Below are positions 29,083 through 38,489 of a stretch of DNA of 64,000 nucleotides, piece after piece. Position 1 is the stretch's first letter; each line of letters begins with the position of its first letter. Origin of the DNA: Marinicella sp. (lineage in GTDB: Bacteria > Pseudomonadota > Gammaproteobacteria > Xanthomonadales > Marinicellaceae). A program made the position numbers and the translations under genes. The notes beneath the pieces were generated by a model. The model had not been told where the DNA came from, made no database searches, and saw only the letters and a list, made by a program, of their open reading frames with translations. The stretch lies in NCBI GenBank assembly GCA_028284365.1, contig JANQRW010000087.1:1-64000 (forward strand), written 5' to 3'.

Positions 29083-32000
29083 ATGTTTCATCGTTTGTCG
29101 ATATTTTTAATTGCTTTTGCATTACTTTACTTTACCAACTCATCAGCACAAGATCGATTTTATAATATTTATGTGGATACTGATGGCTCAATCACTACTG
29201 GTTGTGATGTAAATTTGCCAGAATTTTCATCCAACATCGGGGGAGTCGAATCCCGACTCACCATAACCACTGACAGCGCCTTACCTCCCAATGTTACTGC
29301 CACCACTTTTCACCAATGCGATGGAACAGCCTTTGGGACGGGCAGCGCCATTGCACCAGCAGCCATGGGCTTGAACACTGGTATGAATGGCACTGATGTT
29401 TTTGAAGTGGGGTTCAATCAAAACCTTTTGAATGTTACCAGCTCAGGCAATGTAATATTCTATTTCACTACAGATTCAAACACCGCTTCTGACATCGTTT
29501 TGACTCAGTCCAATGGTGGTCCAATCATTTTAGGATTTGTTTTCCCAGTACCAGCGTTAGGACTGTTGGCGTTGTGTTTGATTATATGCTGCGTGCTTCT
29601 GATGACAAGAAAATCCATGTCAAGCAAAATGGCACTCTCTGTTATGTTGATTGGTGTTAGTTCACTTGTCTGGGCAATGAACATCATTGTTGATGGACAA
29701 ACCAATGATTGGACAACCTTTCAGCCCTCAGCATCAGACCCGGTGGGTGATACATCCCAGAATGGAAGCTTCGCCGATCTAACTGCTGTGTTTTTAACCA
29801 AAGTGAATGAAACAGTTTTTGTCCGTTTAGATGTGGTTGATGTTGAAAATCAGGCACCTTCAGCAAATGGCAATTCTGTAACCACACTTGAAGAACAGGC
29901 GGTCACGATCACTTTGACTGGCTCTGACGCTGAAGGCTCCGCCATCACTTTTGCTGAAGGCAATGCACCAACAAACGGTGTATTGAGTAATTTCACAGTC
30001 GTTGATGGCACTTCATCCACCGTTGATTACATACCAAACACAGATTTTGCAGGATCAGATGGTTTTACCGTGGTTGCCAATGATGGTCAGATAGATTCAG
30101 CTCCTGCCAGCATAGCAGTGCAAGTTAATCCTGTGAATGATGCGCCCAGCTTTATTTCTGGTGGCAATGTTAATGTTTTAAAAACTGCCGGTGCATATAA
30201 TCAAATTTGGGCCACTGACATTTCAGCAGGTCCAGTCGATGAATCTAGCCAAAATCTGACTTTCAATATCACAACAAACGACAATGCTGCTATTTTTACT
30301 GTACAACCAAGCATTGACTCATCGGGCATGTTGACATTTGAGGGAGTTCCAGATGCCACTGGCACTGCCAATTTGTCGGTCAACTTAGTTGATGATGGTG
30401 GCACAGCTAATGGCGGTTTTGATACTTCTACAACAGTCGATTTCACCATCACTTTACAGGGCGTAAACGACGAACCCACTTTCACTGCGGGAGCAGATCA
30501 ATCATTACTTGAAGATGCCGGCACGCAAACAATTGTCGGCTGGGCCACAGCCATATCAGCTGGACCACCTGATGAATCCGGGCAAGCGCTCACTTTTAAT
30601 GTAACCAATAACGATGATCCAGCTTTATTCAGCGTAACGCCACAAATAGATGCCACAACTGGCGACCTTTCATTCACACCTGCTGCTGATGCCAATGGTA
30701 TAGCCAATATTTCAGTCTTTTTAATGGACGATGGTGGTACAGCCAATGGTGGCGATGATACATCACCAACCGCTTCCTTCAATATCACATTAACTGCAGT
30801 TAACGACGCACCCTCTTTCACTGCTGGGGCCAATCAAAATGCACTGGAAGGTGCAGGCGCACAAACTGTTAATAGCTGGGCCACTGGCATATCTCCCGGT
30901 CCAGCTGATGAAGCAGCACAAGCCACATCTTTCAATGTCAGCAATGACAACAATGGATTATTCACAGTTCAACCCAACATTGATGCAGCAGGTAATTTGA
31001 CTTACACGCCTGAAGGCACTGTTTTAGGTTCAGCCACTGTTACTGTCTCAATCAGTGACGATGGTGGTACTGCCAATGGAGGCGTAGACACTTCGACGAA
31101 TCAAACCTTCATTATCAGCGTGACTCCGGTTAATGATGAACCCTCATTTACTTCAGGACCCGATGAAACAGTATCAGAAGACGCTGGCGCACAAACTGTT
31201 AATGGTTGGGCCACCAACATCATGGCAGGCCCGCCCGATGAAGCCGGACAAAATTTAACCTTTAACATCACTGCAAACAACAACCCTGGCCTCTTCAGTG
31301 TTGGACCTGCGGTGTCTGCTGATGGTACTTTGAGCTACACGCCTGCTGCTGATGCCAATGGTACAGCCAACATCACCATAGAATTGATGGATGATGGCGG
31401 CACTGCTAATGGTGGCGATGACACCTCACCACCGCAAAGTTTCAGCATCACTGTCAACCCACTAAACGACGCCCCTGATTTCACTGTTGGTGCCAACCAG
31501 AGTGTGCTGGAAGAATCAGGCCCACAAACGGTTAATGGTTGGGCCACCAACATATCTCCAGGTCCAAGTAATGAATCAGCACAATCTGTCAGCTTCAATG
31601 TCGCCAATAACAACAATGCACTGTTCAGCGTCCAGCCTGCTGTCGACACCTCCGGTAATTTGACTTATACACCAACAGCCAATACCAGTGGTTCAGCCAC
31701 GGTCAGTGTTGCTGCGATGGATGATGGTGGCACAGCCAACGGTGGTGTTGACACATCAGCCCCACAAAATTTCACCATCACCGTTGTAGGGATAAACGAT
31801 GCACCCAGCTTCACTGCAGCTGCTGATCCTGCAGCGTCTAGTGAAGATGGAGGTGCTGAATCTCTGGCATGGGCCTCTGGCATTTCAGCTGGTCCAGCTG
31901 ATGAATCTGGACAAACGCTCACCTTTAATTTAACTCAGACCAGTATCGATACAACATTGAGTTTTTCAACTGTGCCATCAGTGAACAGCACCACTGGTAA

Positions 32001-34893
32001 TGTTGAATACACTGCTGCAGCCAATGCATTTGGTACAGCCACATACGATGTTGTATTGATGGATGATGGCGGCGTCGCTAACGGTGGGATTGACACCTCT
32101 AGTCCCGCTGTTTCGCTGACCATAACTGTGGATCCAGTTAATGATCCACCATCAGTTACAGCACCAGGACCATTTGCAGTCACCACTAACATTCGAATTG
32201 AAGTTCCTGACGGAAGCAGTGATTTGTTGGCCAATGCCACAGACGTTGAACCAAGCACCACTTTATCAATCCAGGGTAGTGGTTCCATAGCCACAACACA
32301 AGGAGGCACCATCACTGTTAACAATGCCACAGGTGAATTCAGTTATGACCCTCCACCAGGTTTTACTGGCACAGACACTTTTGATTATCAGGTTTGTGAT
32401 GATGGCGTTCCAGTACCCGCAGCTTGTAGCACTGCAGTTACAGTTACACTGAACGTGTCAGGAAATACCATCTGGTTTATCGACAATACTGCTGCTGCTG
32501 GAAATGGAACACTGCAAACACCATTTAACTCATTGTCGGCATTTAACTCATCAGCCAACCCTGGCACCGGGCATTATGTCTTTCTGGCCACTGGAACCGG
32601 CACTTATAGCGAAGCTGGAATCACGCTGGCAGCAGGTCAAACTTTACTCGGTCAAGGCAGATCAGGTTCTTTCGATGTGGTGACCGGAATCACTGCTGCG
32701 CCATTCAGTATCAATAGGCCTACGCTGGGCGGAGCTCGACCTTTGATTGTCAGCTCTGCAAACGGCATAAACATGTCCACCAACAATGATATCAGAGGTT
32801 TGAATATTGGCAACACCACCAACTTTGGTTTACGAGGCACAGTAATCGGCAACCTGACCTTAGACGAAGTCGGCATTAACGGTAATGGCGGAGGTATCCA
32901 AATCACCACCAGCGGTGCATTGTCATCGGTCAGCTTTGATGTTCTTGATTCTACAAGCAGCACCACTGCAGCAATAGACCTAAACGGCACCACTGGTACT
33001 GTGTCTATTGCTAGCAGCACGACTGGTATCAATAACAACTTTGCCAGTCCTGCCATACGCATCAATGGTGGTTCACTCAATATGACCTATCCTGGCAGCA
33101 TCAACAACACATCAGGTCGATCCATTGAGGTCAGTAATAACACTGGAGGGATCTTAAATTTCAATGGCCTAGTGGATGACGATGCAGCAGGAATTTTGCT
33201 GAATAACAACACCGGAGCAACCATAAACTTCTCCAGTTTAGATTTGGATACAGCTACTGATACAGCATTCACCGCAACTGGAGGTGGCACAGTCAATATA
33301 ACTGGCTCAACCAACACCATCGATACCACGACAGGTCTTGCCATAAATATACAAAACACTTCCATTGGCACATCCGGTATCACATTAAGAAGTGTTAGCA
33401 AGAATGGTGGTACCACTGGTATTGATATCAATGGTGCCGGCTCTGCAGGTTTCTTTACCATAACAGGTACGGGCACTTCCAATGGCAGCGGAGGAACAAT
33501 ACAGAACACCACTTTAAATGGCATTCTGATAGAGAATACCAATAACATCAACATCAGTAATGTAAATCTCAACAATGGCACCAACGAATCCGCTGGCTGT
33601 TTAGCTGGAGTTAATGGTGTCAGTGGCGATTGTAACGCCGCGATTGAATTCAATACAGTCAGCAATATTAATTTAACAAACCTCACCATAGACGGCAACG
33701 GCGATGCCTCTGACGAGTTAGGCATATATGCCAACACAGTCACCAACTTCGATATGAACAATGTAACGGTTCAAAACGTATCAGACAGCATCAATGAACA
33801 CGGTATTTATGTGGTTAATTTAGCTGGAATCGGCAGCAACACCAGTCGCTGGCAAGATCTGACTGTTAACAACACGGCTGGAGACACAGCTATATTAGTG
33901 ACTCAAAACACCGGCAACGCAGAATTAATTGTTGATGGGGATACCAACATCACCAATGCCCTGGAAGCTGGTTTTGAAGCCAGAACCACCACCGCAACTG
34001 CTAACCTGACCGTTACCCTGGGCGATGCACCAGCAATAGGCAGTGAAACTACACTGATTGAAAACACCAATATTGGCGCCCTTTTCATCGCTGATAATGG
34101 CAATTTAACCGCCAATGTTCGCAACAGCATCATTCAACCAGGAGCTGGTATCGGTTCTATTATCAGACCAGGTTCAGGTTCTAATGGTGTTATGTTTGTC
34201 GGTGTTACGGCACAATCTGGAGGTACTACAGGATCAGTCACACTGAATGCGATAGGTAACAGCACCACTCAGGAAGACGGTGGCGCTGGCGGTACAGGTA
34301 GATCGGCCAATGCCTTGGGCGGATCTCAAAACATCAGTGGCAATGTCAGCAACAACACCATTGGATCTAATGACGAATTTGTAGACGGATTCTTTTCAAA
34401 CTTTACTGGAGTCGGTAACTTAACCACCAATACAGTTCTTATAGATAACAACATCATCAATATGACTGGAACAGGCACCAATGAAACCATCTCAGGCATT
34501 GAATACAACGCTTCGGACAGTGCAGGTGAATTATCCATGACGGTCACCAACAACACCATATTTTCGGCCGGTGATAATGGATTTTCGGGAGGTATCATCT
34601 CACTGGCTGGTGATACTGGTGGTGGCGATAATAACATTCTTTGTACTGATTTGATAGGAAATGATGCCACATTACCCAATGCACCTGTTGGTGTTGATGG
34701 TGACGATTATGTCTTTGTTTCTTTCTCTGGCACTGAAATCAGGCTGGAAAACCCAACTTTAGGTGTCTTGTCAGAAGCTCAAATTGATGCCCACATTATT
34801 GGCAACGACGCAGGAACAACAACAGCAACCGATGTTAATGTCTTCAACGTAGGTAGTGGCTTCCACTCTGGTGTGAGTGCATGCCCACAATAA
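29083..34893 (+). CDS. giant exported surface protein: cadherin-like repeats plus beta-helix-like region
   Basis: Start chosen at 29083 (AGAGG 5 nt upstream, then a signal peptide ending SSAQ); starts at 29080 or 29017 are in frame. The product is about 1,936 residues. Residues 1-178 form a small exported domain ending in VPALGLLALCLIICCVLLMTRK. A second signal-like segment, MSSKMALSVMLIGVSSLVWA, follows at once. Next come six ~110-residue repeats (VNDAPSF...GxANGGxDTS), an Ig-like domain (VNDPPSVTAPG) and about 700 residues of Asn/Thr/Gly-rich parallel beta-helix-like sequence beginning NTIWFIDNTAAAGNGTLQTPF. It is probably an adhesin or surface-layer type protein; the secretion route is not visible. 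Confidence 0.8.
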   Translation: MFHRLSIFLIAFALLYFTNSSAQDRFYNIYVDTDGSITTGCDVNLPEFSSNIGGVESRLTITTDSALPPNVTATTFHQCDGTAFGTGSAIAPAAMGLNTGMNGTDVFEVGFNQNLLNVTSSGNVIFYFTTDSNTASDIVLTQSNGGPIILGFVFPVPALGLLALCLIICCVLLMTRKSMSSKMALSVMLIGVSSLVWAMNIIVDGQTNDWTTFQPSASDPVGDTSQNGSFADLTAVFLTKVNETVFVRLDVVDVENQAPSANGNSVTTLEEQAVTITLTGSDAEGSAITFAEGNAPTNGVLSNFTVVDGTSSTVDYIPNTDFAGSDGFTVVANDGQIDSAPASIAVQVNPVNDAPSFISGGNVNVLKTAGAYNQIWATDISAGPVDESSQNLTFNITTNDNAAIFTVQPSIDSSGMLTFEGVPDATGTANLSVNLVDDGGTANGGFDTSTTVDFTITLQGVNDEPTFTAGADQSLLEDAGTQTIVGWATAISAGPPDESGQALTFNVTNNDDPALFSVTPQIDATTGDLSFTPAADANGIANISVFLMDDGGTANGGDDTSPTASFNITLTAVNDAPSFTAGANQNALEGAGAQTVNSWATGISPGPADEAAQATSFNVSNDNNGLFTVQPNIDAAGNLTYTPEGTVLGSATVTVSISDDGGTANGGVDTSTNQTFIISVTPVNDEPSFTSGPDETVSEDAGAQTVNGWATNIMAGPPDEAGQNLTFNITANNNPGLFSVGPAVSADGTLSYTPAADANGTANITIELMDDGGTANGGDDTSPPQSFSITVNPLNDAPDFTVGANQSVLEESGPQTVNGWATNISPGPSNESAQSVSFNVANNNNALFSVQPAVDTSGNLTYTPTANTSGSATVSVAAMDDGGTANGGVDTSAPQNFTITVVGINDAPSFTAAADPAASSEDGGAESLAWASGISAGPADESGQTLTFNLTQTSIDTTLSFSTVPSVNSTTGNVEYTAAANAFGTATYDVVLMDDGGVANGGIDTSSPAVSLTITVDPVNDPPSVTAPGPFAVTTNIRIEVPDGSSDLLANATDVEPSTTLSIQGSGSIATTQGGTITVNNATGEFSYDPPPGFTGTDTFDYQVCDDGVPVPAACSTAVTVTLNVSGNTIWFIDNTAAAGNGTLQTPFNSLSAFNSSANPGTGHYVFLATGTGTYSEAGITLAAGQTLLGQGRSGSFDVVTGITAAPFSINRPTLGGARPLIVSSANGINMSTNNDIRGLNIGNTTNFGLRGTVIGNLTLDEVGINGNGGGIQITTSGALSSVSFDVLDSTSSTTAAIDLNGTTGTVSIASSTTGINNNFASPAIRINGGSLNMTYPGSINNTSGRSIEVSNNTGGILNFNGLVDDDAAGILLNNNTGATINFSSLDLDTATDTAFTATGGGTVNITGSTNTIDTTTGLAINIQNTSIGTSGITLRSVSKNGGTTGIDINGAGSAGFFTITGTGTSNGSGGTIQNTTLNGILIENTNNINISNVNLNNGTNESAGCLAGVNGVSGDCNAAIEFNTVSNINLTNLTIDGNGDASDELGIYANTVTNFDMNNVTVQNVSDSINEHGIYVVNLAGIGSNTSRWQDLTVNNTAGDTAILVTQNTGNAELIVDGDTNITNALEAGFEARTTTATANLTVTLGDAPAIGSETTLIENTNIGALFIADNGNLTANVRNSIIQPGAGIGSIIRPGSGSNGVMFVGVTAQSGGTTGSVTLNAIGNSTTQEDGGAGGTGRSANALGGSQNISGNVSNNTIGSNDEFVDGFFSNFTGVGNLTTNTVLIDNNIINMTGTGTNETISGIEYNASDSAGELSMTVTNNTIFSAGDNGFSGGIISLAGDTGGGDNNILCTDLIGNDATLPNAPVGVDGDDYVFVSFSGTEIRLENPTLGVLSEAQIDAHIIGNDAGTTTATDVNVFNVGSGFHSGVSACPQ
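30133..32136 (+). repeat. six tandem ~330-bp repeats (cadherin-like modules)
   Basis: Units begin at VND/LND/IND motifs near 30133, 30463, 30799, 31129, 31462 and 31792, and a differing seventh domain begins near 32137. Spacing is 330-345 bp, always a multiple of three. Shared blocks are GPxDExxQ, DDGGxANGGxDTS and the closing ITV. Units differ at many positions, so they are old duplications and not recent ones. Confidence 0.85.
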
Positions 34894-35056
34894 AGTTAAA
34901 ACAGAGAAACGTGATAATACTGCTTACTCACAATAACCGTGTCCATAAAAGAGGAGTTAATTGATCTAAAAACTTAATAAAAAACTTTAAAAAGAGGAGT
35001 TAGCATATGCATAGTTTATTTTTCGTAACCAATAACACTAATCAAGGGGGTGTTTT

Positions 35057-35569
35057 ATGTCTGAACCATTTTTAGCAGAAATCAGAATCGTGGGCTTTAA
35101 TTTTGCACCGCGTGGCTGGGCCTTTTGTAATGGCCAAATTTTACCAATAAACCAAAATCAATCATTATATTCTCTGTTAGGAACCACTTATGGCGGTGAC
35201 GGCAGGACATCATTCGCACTACCAGATGTCAGAGGGCGCGTACCTATTCATGTAGGTAGCAACGGTGGACCTAATCATCGCGAAGGACAAAAATCTGGTG
35301 AAGAAACTCATACCCTGACAGCAGCAGAAATGCCACAACACAGTCATGGCATGAACGGCACAAGCAACACAGCATCAGAAGCCACTCCAAACAGTAACTT
35401 GCTACCTGGTGGTAATAATGGCCAACCTTACGCCACATCAGGAACAGTTACTATGGGTACAGGCACCATTGCCAATGTTGGCGGTGGGCAAGCTCATAAC
35501 AATATGCAACCATATCTGGCAATGAATTATTGTATTGCCTTACGTGGCTTATTCCCTTCACGAAACTAG
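35057..35569 (+). CDS. phage tail collar / Mdp-like protein, copy 1
   Basis: A 170-residue protein of the tail-collar (PF07484-like, microcystin-dependent protein MdpB) type. The conserved opening is MSEPFLAEIRIVGFNFAPRGWAFCNGQ; then ILPINQNQSLYSLLGTTYGGDGRTSFALPDVRGR; then ETHTLTAAEMPQHSH; and the ending NNMQPYLAMNYCIALRGLFPSR. A GGGGGT-like ribosome binding site precedes the ATG. It is the first of three tandem paralogues. There is no signal peptide and no other phage gene nearby, so this is not part of a visible prophage. Confidence 0.9.
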   Translation: MSEPFLAEIRIVGFNFAPRGWAFCNGQILPINQNQSLYSLLGTTYGGDGRTSFALPDVRGRVPIHVGSNGGPNHREGQKSGEETHTLTAAEMPQHSHGMNGTSNTASEATPNSNLLPGGNNGQPYATSGTVTMGTGTIANVGGGQAHNNMQPYLAMNYCIALRGLFPSRN

Positions 35570-35579
35570 GAGAAATCAT

Positions 35580-36104
35580 ATGTCAGAACCATTTGTAGGC
35601 GAAGTTCGCATGTTTGCGGGTAACTTTGCACCTCGAGGATGGGCCTTTTGTGATGGGCAATTATTGGCCGTTTCACAAAATGATGCCCTGTTTAGTTTAT
35701 TAGGAACAATTTATGGCGGTGACGGCAGAACAACTTTTGGCCTGCCTGATATGCGTGGTCGATTGGCAATACACGCGGGATCTGGTCCAGGTTTAAGTCC
35801 CAGACGCTTAGGAGCAAAAGCCGGTTCAGAAAATGAAACCCTAACTGTCAATCAATTACCCAGTCATACTCATGATGTACACGCATCTAATGCCGCTGGC
35901 TCTTCAACCAACCCCACGGGTAATTTCGCCAGAGATACAGCCGGCTCGGATATCTATATACAAGATTTATCAGCCACAAACACGGCTTTGAACTCCAATG
36001 CGATCAGTAACGTCGGTGGTTCAAGAAGCCACACCAATTTGATGCCCTTTTTATGCATCAATTACATCATTGCCTTATTTGGCATTTACCCATCCAGACA
36101 ATAG
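35580..36104 (+). CDS. phage tail collar / Mdp-like protein, copy 2
   Basis: Paralogue of the previous gene, 174 residues, starting MSEPFVGEVRMFAGNFAPRGW at an ATG preceded by AGGAGAAATC; an in-frame upstream start at 35535 lies inside copy 1 and is unlikely. It keeps the collar block YGGDGRTTFGLPDMRGRLAIH, the LPSHTHD motif and the NLMPFLCINYIIALFGIYPSR ending. The middle (residues ~95-145), which is the exposed variable part in this family, differs from the other copies. The gap to copy 1 is 10 nt. Confidence 0.9.
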   Translation: MSEPFVGEVRMFAGNFAPRGWAFCDGQLLAVSQNDALFSLLGTIYGGDGRTTFGLPDMRGRLAIHAGSGPGLSPRRLGAKAGSENETLTVNQLPSHTHDVHASNAAGSSTNPTGNFARDTAGSDIYIQDLSATNTALNSNAISNVGGSRSHTNLMPFLCINYIIALFGIYPSRQ

Positions 36105-36114
36105 GAGAAACATC

Positions 36115-36654
36115 ATGTCAGAACCTTTTATAGCAGAAATAAGAATTTTCGCTGGCAATTTTGCTCCCAGAAGCTGGGCTTTCTGTAATGGGCAGTTACT
36201 GCCTATTTCACAAAATACAGCATTATTTTCATTAATTGGCACCACTTACGGCGGAGATGGTCGATCCACCACGGCACTGCCAAATTTACAAGGCAGAGCA
36301 GCCATGCATCCTGGACGCGGACCTGGTTTGACGGCTCGCAGGCTGGGCCAAAGAGGCGGTACCGAGATGGTGTCATTATCAGAAGCACAAATGCCAAACC
36401 ATCAACACAGTGTCATTGCTGATTCTAATTCCGGCGGTTTCTCTGGGGGTGGCGCTGATACACCAGATCCTGGTCAACATTTTTTAGCCAATACTTCTGC
36501 CAGCGGCCAGTTTTACGCCGATGGCTCAAACAACCTAAGTGCCATGCGAGATGTCCAAAGTAACGGTGGCAGCCAACCACACAATAACATGCAACCTTAT
36601 ATTGCCATTAATTTCATCATTGCATTACAGGGCTTATACCCTTCCAGGAGTTAA
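36115..36654 (+). CDS. phage tail collar / Mdp-like protein, copy 3
   Basis: Third paralogue, 179 residues, starting MSEPFIAEIRIFAGNFAPRSW behind AGGAGAAACATC. It keeps YGGDGRSTTALPNLQGRAAMH, AQMPNHQH and NNMQPYIAINFIIALQGLYPSR. The variable middle is Gly/Ser-rich. All three copies have the same ribosome binding site and nearly the same spacing, so they should be made together, possibly as a mixed fibre or collar. Confidence 0.9.
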   Translation: MSEPFIAEIRIFAGNFAPRSWAFCNGQLLPISQNTALFSLIGTTYGGDGRSTTALPNLQGRAAMHPGRGPGLTARRLGQRGGTEMVSLSEAQMPNHQHSVIADSNSGGFSGGGADTPDPGQHFLANTSASGQFYADGSNNLSAMRDVQSNGGSQPHNNMQPYIAINFIIALQGLYPSRS

Positions 36655-36656
36655 TT

Positions 36657-37004
36657 ATGAACCGAAGAAATTTTGCAAAATCAGTGATCATAACTGCTGG
36701 CGCTTCTGCGTTTATAGGTAGGCCCGTTTCAGCTTCTACTGTCAACCAAACTAAATTTGAAACTGGGCATCAGATGCGCAGTGATGAAGGCCTGAAAATG
36801 ACTTTAAGTGATCATGAACTGCCAACCCTAAACAAAGATCAAAAGCAATTTGTATTAACTTTTGATGTGGATGACCCAAGTGAACGTTTGCAGGAAAAAA
36901 TATACCACCTCACGGATCGCAATGGGAAAAGGCATGAAATTTTTATGTCACCCATTAATAACAAGCAATTACAAGCTGTTTTCAATTGGAGAGTCCATGC
37001 CTGA
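36657..37004 (+). CDS. small Tat-signal protein, distant DUF6916-like
   Basis: A 115-residue protein with an N-terminal MNRRNFAKSVIITAGASAFIG: a twin-arginine motif followed by a hydrophobic stretch. The rest (LSDHELPTLNKDQKQFVLTFDVDDPSERLQEKIYHLTDRNG...IFMSPINNKQLQAVFN) has the order of elements of the small DUF6916-type protein encoded at 37514-37813: an FxLxF strand, then QexYxl, then the IFMSP strand, then AVFN. I infer that the two are distant relatives. It starts 2 nt after collar copy 3 and overlaps the GNAT gene by 8 nt. Confidence 0.7.
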   Translation: MNRRNFAKSVIITAGASAFIGRPVSASTVNQTKFETGHQMRSDEGLKMTLSDHELPTLNKDQKQFVLTFDVDDPSERLQEKIYHLTDRNGKRHEIFMSPINNKQLQAVFNWRVHA

Positions 37005-37521
37005 AAACTGGTTGGCTTTTAAAAATGAGCCAAAACAGATACCTTCAGACATTTATTTTGAAGCCATATCCACAAAGGATATGGCTTTCTTGGCCGAATT
37101 GTACTGCTCAACACGCTGGGAAGAAGTTAGGCAAGCCCCTTGGGATGATCAACAACGCATCGATTTTCTCAACCAACAATTCGAAGCACAACACCAACAT
37201 TACTCCACCCATTACCCCAATGCCGAAAAATTATTAATTAAAAAAGACAGCAGAAACATTGGCAGGATTTATGTTGACCGTGATGCAGTGTCAATTTGCT
37301 TGATTGATGTGGCTTTACTCACCGCTGAACGTGGTACTGGCTTAGGTAGTTTGTTATTAAAAGAGCTGTTATTAGAGGCCCAAGAAACCAGTAAAAAAGT
37401 AGTCATTCACGTTGAAAACTTTAATCCTGCATACCAATGGTATTTACGACATGGGTTTGAACAAGTTGAAGATAAAGGAGTTTACCAATACATGGAATGG
37501 TATCCAAAAAAAATCAAGTGA
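36997..37521 (+). CDS. GNAT-family N-acetyltransferase
   Basis: Start chosen at 36997, with GGAGAG just upstream and inside the previous gene, giving 174 residues; a longer upstream frame would read through the Tat-protein gene. The acetyl-CoA-binding motif A is ALLTAERGTGLGSLLLKELL (RGTGLG), and motif B is HVENFNPAYQWYLRHGFEQV. The substrate is unknown. Translational coupling to the collar cluster suggests it modifies one of its proteins or a surface partner. Confidence 0.82.
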   Translation: MPENWLAFKNEPKQIPSDIYFEAISTKDMAFLAELYCSTRWEEVRQAPWDDQQRIDFLNQQFEAQHQHYSTHYPNAEKLLIKKDSRNIGRIYVDRDAVSICLIDVALLTAERGTGLGSLLLKELLLEAQETSKKVVIHVENFNPAYQWYLRHGFEQVEDKGVYQYMEWYPKKIK

Positions 37522-37813
37522 AAATAGCTTCGTAGTGAACACCTTTGTTGTCACCAAAGACTGGGACCAAAAACAACTCAAATTCACCCATCGTTTTATG
37601 GGAGATCTTGTAAACGCCCTGTTCAAATACTTCTGTTTCATTACAAGCAAAAACAATTGAGAACTGATCATTTTGGTCTTTGTTAGTTGCTTTCAGACCT
37701 GACTTCACCTCTTCTATTCTACAAGGAAACGCCTTATTTTCACTGAAAGATATCTCAAATAAATCCGCCGCATGGTTGTCGAAATGTTTTTTGTTTGGTA
37801 AAGTCATCATCAT
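37514..37813 (-). CDS. DUF6916-like small protein
   Basis: About 99 residues from the ATG at 37813; a TTG further upstream (37834) is less likely and no clear ribosome binding site decides it. The pattern FSIVFACNETEVFEQGVYKISHKTMGEFELFLVPVF...YEAIF matches what I recall of the DUF6916 family, often encoded beside collar proteins. It is tail to tail with the GNAT gene, overlapping by 8 nt. No signal peptide. Confidence 0.65.
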   Translation of the reverse strand: MMMTLPNKKHFDNHAADLFEISFSENKAFPCRIEEVKSGLKATNKDQNDQFSIVFACNETEVFEQGVYKISHKTMGEFELFLVPVFGDNKGVHYEAIFT

Positions 37814-37931
37814 TAAGTGGTACAAAGTTATCAATAAATATTATAACTTAATTCAACCTGATTTTTTAGCCTTGATGGCTCGAATCAATAATTGAAAACT
37901 GACCCTCTATTTTCAAAGTATTTTTAACTCA

Positions 37932-38486
37932 TCAAAATGGATTAAGCGTGTAACCTTCGTTTTGTAGTAATGCATGGGCAGTCATCGCTGATAACGATAA
38001 GGTTACTCCAGGTAATAAATCTATCTTCTTTACCCCGTAGTAGGCGGCACTTTGACCACAAACAGTAAAGGTAACACCCAGTTTTTGTAATTCCTGAATC
38101 AACGCTGCATTAGAATTAATTGCATTACTTTTGTTATCCTCAAGAGATTGATAGTGGCTATTGTTTATCATGTCTTTCACAGCACCACCATGAATGACCA
38201 TAGCCAACTTTATATTAGCTACATCAATTCCAGCAGCTACGTGCATGTTCAGAAAACGTGCAGCACTATTAATACTGCGATTCAATTGGCCGATTTCAGC
38301 TTGTTTATCTACATCAAAACTTACTTTGAAATTTGTATTTTCTGGTAGTTTTTCAGCTCCTTTAACATCAGCAATCATACCAAACTTTTCAATTGCAGGA
38401 CCTTTATGGAACTGGCTGGTTTGAGCAAATACCGGAACAATGATTACTTGCATCACTAACAACATCATCATGGGTGTTTTTTTCAT
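37932..38486 (-). CDS. periplasmic DsrE-like protein
   Basis: A 184-residue protein with a signal peptide (MMMLLVMQVIIVPVFAQ). A DsrE/DsrF-like fold follows: FKVSFDVD, AARFLNMHVAAGIDVANIKLAMVIHGGAVKDM, and a single Cys in LGVTFTVCGQSAAYYGV. That Cys sits where sulfur-relay DsrE proteins keep theirs. It is 3 nt downstream of ftsK on the same strand and probably cotranscribed. Role unknown. Confidence 0.75.
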   Translation of the reverse strand: MKKTPMMMLLVMQVIIVPVFAQTSQFHKGPAIEKFGMIADVKGAEKLPENTNFKVSFDVDKQAEIGQLNRSINSAARFLNMHVAAGIDVANIKLAMVIHGGAVKDMINNSHYQSLEDNKSNAINSNAALIQELQKLGVTFTVCGQSAAYYGVKKIDLLPGVTLSLSAMTAHALLQNEGYTLNPF

Positions 38487-38489
38487 ACT

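Noticed and set aside
33087-33761. Long antisense frames opposite the giant surface protein
   Set aside because: They mirror the biased Asn/Thr/Gly codon use of the real gene, are hydrophobic nonsense in translation and lack start signals.
35057-36654. Prophage or tailocin
   Set aside because: Only collar-type genes are present; no other structural, lysis or regulatory phage genes lie within the window.
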